A stretch of 64,000 nt of DNA from Megachile rotundata. Its lineage: Eukaryota > Arthropoda > Insecta > Hymenoptera > Megachilidae. A program made the translations under genes and the position numbers. Positions within the stretch are counted from its first letter, which is position 1. Every line of letters starts with the position of its first letter. Of this stretch, positions 57,760 through 64,000 are shown in pieces. The notes under the pieces were generated by a model that saw only the letters and a list, made by a program, of their open reading frames with translations, made no database searches and was not told where the DNA came from. The stretch spans positions 1-64,000 of the forward strand of contig NW_027474208.1 in assembly GCF_050947335.1 (NCBI RefSeq), written 5' to 3'.

Positions 57760-60700
57760 GATTGATAATAATAAGAGTAATGAGTATAGTAATTGTCGTT
57801 CTATCGATCATATCTGCATAATATGGCTAATAATATGAGTTAGATTGATAATACTAAGGGTAGTGAGTATAGTAATTCTCATTCTATCGATCATATAAGC
57901 ATAATATGGCTAATAATATGAGTTAGATTGATAATAATAACAGTAATAAGTATAGTAATTGTCGTTCTATCGATAATATAAGCATAATATGGCTAATAAT
58001 ATGAGTTAGATTGATAATAGTGAGTGTAATAAGTACAGTGAATGTCGTTCTATCGATCATATCAGCATAATATGGGTAATAATATGAGTTGGATTGATAA
58101 CAATAAGAGTAATGAGTATAGTAATTGTAGTTCTATCGATCATATAAGCATAATATGGCTAATAATATGAGTAAGATTCATAATAATAAGAGTAATAAGT
58201 ATAGTAATTGTCGTTCTATAGATCATTTAAGCATAATATGGCGAATAATATGAGTTGTGTTGATAAAAATAAGAATAATAAGTATAGTAATTGTCGTTCT
58301 ATCGATCATATAAGCATAATATGGCTAATAATATGAGTTAGGTTGATAATAATAAGAGAAATAAGTATAGTAAATGTCGTGCTATCGATCATATCTGCAT
58401 AATATGGTTAATAATGTGAGTTAGATTGATAATAGTGAGTGTAATAAGTATAGTAATTGTCGTTCTGTCGATCATATTAGCATAATATGGTTAATAATAT
58501 GAGTTAGATTGATAATAATAAGAGTAATAAGTATAGTATTTGTCGTTCTATCGATCATATAAGCATAATATGGCTAATAATACGAGTTAGATTGATAATA
58601 ATAAGAGTAATAAGTATAGTAATTGTCGTTCTATCGATCATATAAGCACAATATGGCTAATAATATGAGTTAGATTGATAATAATAAGAGTAATAAGTAT
58701 AGTAATTGTCGTTCTATCGATTATATCTGCATAATATGGTTAATAATAAGAGTTAGATTGATAATAATAAGAGTAATAAGTTTAGTAATTGTCGTTATAT
58801 CGATCATATAACCATAATATGGCTAATAGCATGAGTTAGATTGATAATAATAAGAGTAATGAGTATAGTAATTGTCGTTCTATCGATCATATCTGCCTAA
58901 TATGGTTAATAATATGAGTTAGATTGATAATAGTGAGTGTAATAAATATAGTAATTGTCGTTCTATCGCTCATATAAGCACAATATGGCTAATAATATGA
59001 GTTAGATTGATAATAATAAGAGTAATAAGTATAGTAATTGTCGTTCTGTCGATCATATTAGCATAATATGGTTAATAATATTAGTTAGATTGATAATAAT
59101 AAGAGTAATAAGTACAGTAATTGTCGTTCTATCGATCATATAAGCATAATAAGGCTAATAATATGAGTTAGAGTGATAATACTAAGAGTAGTGAGTATAG
59201 TAATTCTCAATCTATCGATCATATAAGCATAATATGGCTAATAATATGAGTTAGATTGATAATAATAAGAGTAATAAGTATAGTAATTGTTGTTCTCTCG
59301 ATCATATAAGCATAATATGGCTAATAATATGTGTTAGAGTGATAATACTAAGAGTAGTGAGTATAGTAATTCTCATTCTATCGATCATATAAGCATAATA
59401 TGGCTAATAATATGAGTTAGATTGATAATAATAACAGTAATAAGTATAGTAATTGTCGTTCTATCGATAATATAAGCATAATATGGCTAATGATATGAGT
59501 TTGATTGATAATACTAAGAGTAGTGAGTATAGTAATTGTCGTTATATCGATAATATAAGCATAATATGGCTAATAATAGGAGTTTGATTGATAATACTAA
59601 GAGTAGTGAGTATAGTAATTGTCGTTATATCGATCATATAACCATAATATGGCTAATAGCATGAGTTAGATTGATAATAATAAGAGTAATGAGTATAGTA
59701 ATTGTCGTTCTATCGATCATATCTGCATAATATGGTTAATAATATGAGTTAGATTGATAATAGTGAGTGTAATAAATATAGTAATTGTCGTTCTATCGCT
59801 CATATAAGCACAATATGGCTAATAATATGAGTTAGATTGATAATAATAAGAGTAATAAGTATAGTAATTGTCGTTCTAACGATCATATAAGCATAATATC
59901 GCTAATAATATGAGTTAGATTGATAATAATAACAGTAATAAGTATAGTAATTGTCGTTCTATCGATAATATAAGCATAATATGGCTAATAATATGAGTTA
60001 GATTGATAATACTAAGAGTAGTGAGTATAGTAATTGTCGTTCTATCGATCATATAAGCATAATATGGCTAATAATATGAGTTAGATTGATAATAATAAGA
60101 GTAATGAGTATAGTAATTGTAGTTCTATCGATCATATCTGCATAATATGGTTAATAATATGAGTTAGAATGATAATAATAAGAGTAATAAGTATAGTAAT
60201 TGTCGTTCTATCGATCATATCTGCATAATATGGTTAATAATATGAGTTAGATTGATAATAACAAGAGTAATAAGTATAGTAATTGTCGTTATATCGATCA
60301 TATAACCATAATATGGCTAATAGCATGAGTTAGATTGATAATAATAAGAGTAATAAGTATTGTAATTGTCGTTCTATCGATCATATAAGCATAATCTGGC
60401 TAATAATATGAGTTAGATTGATAATAATAAGTGTAATAAGTATAGTAATTGTCGTTCTATAGATCATAATTGCATAATATGGTTAATAATATGAGTTAGA
60501 TTGATAATAATAACAGTAATAAGTATAGTAATTGTCGTTATATCGATCATATAACCATAATATGGCTAATAGCATGAGTTAGATTGATAAGAATAAGAGT
60601 AATGAGTATAGTAATTGTCGTTCTATCGATCATATCTGCATAATATGGTTAATAATATGAGTTAGATTGATAATAGTGAGTGTAATAAATATAGTAATTG

Positions 60701-63522
60701 TCGTTCTATCGCTCATATAAGCACAATATGGCTAATAATATGAGTTAGATTGATAATAATAAGAGTAATAGGTATAGTAATTGTCGTTCTATCGATCATA
60801 TAAGCATAATATTGCTAATAATATGAGTTAGATTGATAATAATAACAGTAATAAGTATAGTAATTGTCGTTCTATCGATAATATAAGCATAATATGGCTA
60901 ATAATATGAGTTAGATTGATAATACTAAGAGTAGTGAGTATAGTAATTGTCGTTCTATCGACCATATAAGCATAATATGGCTAATAATATGAGTTAGATT
61001 GATAATAATAAGAGTAATGAGTATAGTAATTGTAGTTCTATCGATCATATCTGCATAATATGGTTAATAATATGAGTTAGAATGATAATAATAAGAGTAA
61101 TAAGTATAGTAATTGTCGTTCTATCGATCATATCTGCATAATGTGGTTAATAATATGAGTTAGAATGATAATAGTGAGTGTAATAAGTATAGTGAATGTC
61201 GTTCTATCGATCATATCAGCATAATACGGGTAATAATATGAGTTGGATTGATAATAATAAGAGTAATGAGTATAGTAGTTGTAGTTCTATCGATCATATA
61301 AGCATAATGTGGCTAATAATATGAGTTAGATTCATAATAATAGGAGTAATAAGTATAGTAATTGTCGTTCTATCGATCATATAAGCATAATATGGTTAAT
61401 AATATGAGTTAGATTTATAATAATAAGAGTAATAAGTATAGTAATTGTCGTTCTATCGATCATATAAGCACAATATGGCTAATAATATGACTTAGATTGA
61501 TAATAATAAGAGTAATAAGTATAGTAATTGTCGTTCTATCGATCATATCTGCATAATATGGTTAATAATATGAGTTAGATTGATAATAATAAGAGTAATA
61601 AGTATAGTAATTGTCGTTATATCGATCATATAACCATAATATGGCTAATAGCATGAGTTAGATTGATAATAATAAGAGTAATAACTATAGTAATTGTCGT
61701 TCTATCGATCATATAAGCATAATATGGCTAATAATATGAGTTAGATTGATAATAATAAGTGTAATAAGTATAGTAATTGTCGTTCTATCGATCGTAACTG
61801 CATAATATGGTTAATAATATGAGTTAGATTGATAATAGTAAGAGCAATGAGTATAGTAATTGTCGTACTATCGATCATATAAGCATAGTATGGCTAATAA
61901 TATGAGTTAGATTGATAATAATAAGTGTAATAAGTATAGTAATTGTCGTTCGATCGATCGTATCTGCATAATATGGTTAATAATATGAGTTAGATTGATA
62001 ATAATAAGAGTAATGAGTATAGTAATTGTCGTTCTATCGATCATATCTGCATAATATGGCTAATAATATGAGTTAGATTGATAATACTAAGGGTAGTGAG
62101 TATAGTAATTCTCATTCTATCGATCATATAAGCATAATATGGCTAATAATATGAGTTAGATTGATAATAATAACAGTAATAAGTATAGTAATTGTCGTTC
62201 TATCGATAATATAAGCATAATATGGCTAATAATATGAGTTAGATTGATAATAGTGAGTGTAATAAGTACAGTGAATGTCGTTCTATCGATCATATCAGCA
62301 TAATATGGGTAATAATATGAGTTGGATTGATAATAATAAGAGTAATGAGTATAGTAATTGTAGTTCTATCGATCACATAAGCATAATATGGCTAATAATA
62401 TGAGTAAGATTCATAATAATAAGAGTAATAAGTATAGTAATTGTCGTTCTATAGATCATTTAAGCATAATATGGCGAATAATATGAGTTGTGTTGATAAA
62501 AATAAGAATAATAAGTATAGTAATTGTCGTTCTATCGATCATATAAGCATAATATGGCTAATAATATGAGTTAGGTTGATAATAATAAGAGAAATAAGTA
62601 TAGTAAATGTCGTGCTATCGATCATATCTGCATAATATGGTTAATAATGTGAGTTAGATTGATAATAGTGAGTGTAATAAGTATAGTAATTGTCGTTCTG
62701 TCGATCATATTAGCATAATATGGTTAATAATATGAGTTAGATTGATAATAATAAGAGTAATAAGTATAGTATTTGTCGTTCTATCGATCATATAAGCATA
62801 ATATGGCTAATAATACGAGTTAGATTGATAATAATAAGAGTAATAAGTATAGTAATTGTCGTTCTATCGATCATATAAGCACAATATGGCTAATAATATG
62901 AGTTAGATTGATAATAATAAGAGTAATAAGTATAGTAATTGTCGTTCTATCGATTATATCTGCATAATATGGTTAATAATATGAGTTAGATTGATAATAA
63001 TAAGAGTAATAAGTATAGTAATTGTCGTTATATCGATCATATAACCATAATATGGCTAATAGTATGAGTTAGATTGATAATAATAAGAGTAATGAGTATA
63101 GTAATTGTCGTTCTATCGATCATATCTGCCTAATATGGTTAATAATATGAGTTAGATTGATAATAGTGAGTGTAATAAATATAGTAATTGTCGTTCTATC
63201 GCTCATATAAGCACAATATGGCTAATAATATGAGTTAGATTGATAATAATAAGAGTAATAAGTATAGTAATTGTCGTTCTGTCCATCATATTAGCATAAT
63301 ATGGTTAATAATATGAGTTAGATTGATAATACTAAGAGTAATAAGTACAGTAATTGTCGTTCTATCGATCATATAAGCATAATAAGGCTAATAATATGAG
63401 TTAGAGTGATAATACTAAGAGTAGTGAGTATAGTAATTCTCAATCTATCGATCATATAAGCATAATATGGCTAATAATATGAGTTAGATTGATAATAATA
63501 AGAGTAGTAAGTATAGTAATTG
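57760..63522 (-). repeat. Duplication offset by 51 monomers (57760-59289 to 61993-63522)
   Basis: About 1.53 kb recur at an offset of 4233 = 51 x 83, measured at 'gagttgtgttgat' (58252 and 62485). Shared rare variants are 'aagggtagtg', 'ggcgaataat' and 'aaaaataagaa'. Differences include 'gataacaat' against 'gataataat' near 58100, 'aataagagttag' against 'aatatgagttag' near 58747, 'aagtttag' against 'aagtatag', and 'aatattagtt' against 'aatatgagtt'. The match ends at 59289 and 63522. It is less uniform than the 46-monomer pair, so probably older. Confidence 0.9.
59938..61960 (-). repeat. Composite block copied from two parts of the 42-46.6 kb stretch
   Basis: About 59938-61165 matches 42270-43497, including the rare 'atagatcataattgc' (60459 and 42791). 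From about 61140 to 61960 the match jumps to about 45785-46610, with 'aatgataatagtgag', 'acgggtaat' and 'aataggagta'. That second source now carries the 12-bp deletion, which this copy lacks. The jump records a recombination junction or a change in the source after copying. Confidence 0.78.
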
Positions 63523-64000
63523 TCGTTCTATCGATCATATAAGCATAATATGGCTAATAATATGAGTTAGATTGATAATAATAACAGTAATAAGTATAGT
63601 AATTGTCGTTCTATCGATAATATAAGCATAATATGGCTAATAATATGAGTTAGATTGATAATACTAAGAGTAGTGAGTATAGTAATTGTCGTTTTATTGA
63701 TCATATAAGCATAATATGGCTAATAATATGAGTTAGATTGATAATAATAAGAGTAATGAGTATAGTAATTGTCGTTCTATCGATCATATCTGCATAATAT
63801 GGCTAATAATATGAGTTAGATTGATAATACTAAGGGTAGTGAGTATAGTAATTCTCATTCTATCGATCATATAAGCATAATATGGCTAATAATATGAGTT
63901 AGATTGATAATAATAACAGTAATAAGTATAGTAATTGTCGTTCTATCGATAATATAAGCATAATATGGCTAATAATATGAGTTAGATTGATAATAGTGAG

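Larger units (their letters stand above)
35087..64000 (-). repeat. 83-bp satellite array, reverse orientation (348 monomers)
   Basis: The same satellite as on the left, read as its reverse complement. The anchor 'gagtta' (reverse of 'taactc') is at 35106 and 63979. Their distance is 348 x 83 bp once a 12-bp deletion near 46460 and a 1-bp insertion near 57110 are allowed for. Subtype variants are shared with the left array: 'cgctcatataagcacaat' is the reverse complement of a left variant around 5335-5355, and 'ctaatagcatgag' mirrors 'ctcatgctattag'. The strand is now G-rich relative to C, the opposite of the left side. The array runs off the end of the window and contains no gene or foreign insertion. 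Confidence 0.98.

Noticed and set aside
1..64000. CRISPR-like array of regular repeats
   Set aside because: The spacing is regular, but there are no unique spacers: the whole 83-bp unit is repeated. There are no cas genes and the context is a scaffolded satellite.
1..64000. Telomeric repeats, tRNA or rRNA genes
   Set aside because: No run of short telomere-type repeats and no tRNA- or rRNA-like sequence was seen on either strand; everything is in register with the 83-bp unit.

Overview
The window is one long block of satellite DNA. It is built almost entirely from about 770 tandem copies of an 83-bp, AT-rich monomer; a typical monomer at 23737-23819 has 20 G+C of 83, about 24%. I found no gene, RNA gene, transposon, CRISPR array or unique-sequence island. 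The size, the nested duplications and an exactly 100-N scaffold gap point to a eukaryotic nuclear chromosome region that is heterochromatic (pericentromeric, centromeric or subtelomeric). I do not recognise the family and cannot name the organism.

Layout. Positions 1-34986 hold the array in one orientation (421 monomers counted by register, plus a 45-bp partial one). Positions 34987-35086 are 100 Ns. Positions 35087-64000 hold the same satellite in the opposite orientation (348 monomers plus partial ends). The 83-bp register is almost perfect: anchor-to-anchor arithmetic shows only four irregular monomers, two of 82 bp (17431, 20335), one of 71 bp (46394) and one of 84 bp (57089).

Within the arrays there is no single higher-order repeat. 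There is a patchwork of multi-monomer duplications whose offsets are whole numbers of monomers: 18 (1-3010), 20 (6210-9570), 22 and 10 (9265-12612), 35 (16990-22837), 23 and 25 (23820-27683), and 97 (24632-26935 to 32683-34986) on the left; 26 (35087-38966), 30 and 46 (47530-57624) and 51 (57760-63522) on the right. Copies differ by only a few bases per 1.5-3.8 kb by eye. This is the pattern expected from recent unequal exchange or amplification.

Monomer subtypes divide the left array into compartments. About 1-6.1 kb and 28.4-32.3 kb carry the 'atgctatta' and 'gagcgatag' subtypes. About 6.1-28.4 kb and 32.7-35 kb lack them. The right array carries the reverse complement of those subtypes, so it resembles the first kind of compartment.

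Nothing here encodes a protein. Because 83 is not a multiple of 3, a reading frame moves to another monomer frame at each copy and meets stops; the longest open stretches are only 62-64 codons and lie inside the repeats. The main open question is whether the orientation switch at the gap is a real inversion or a scaffolding error.
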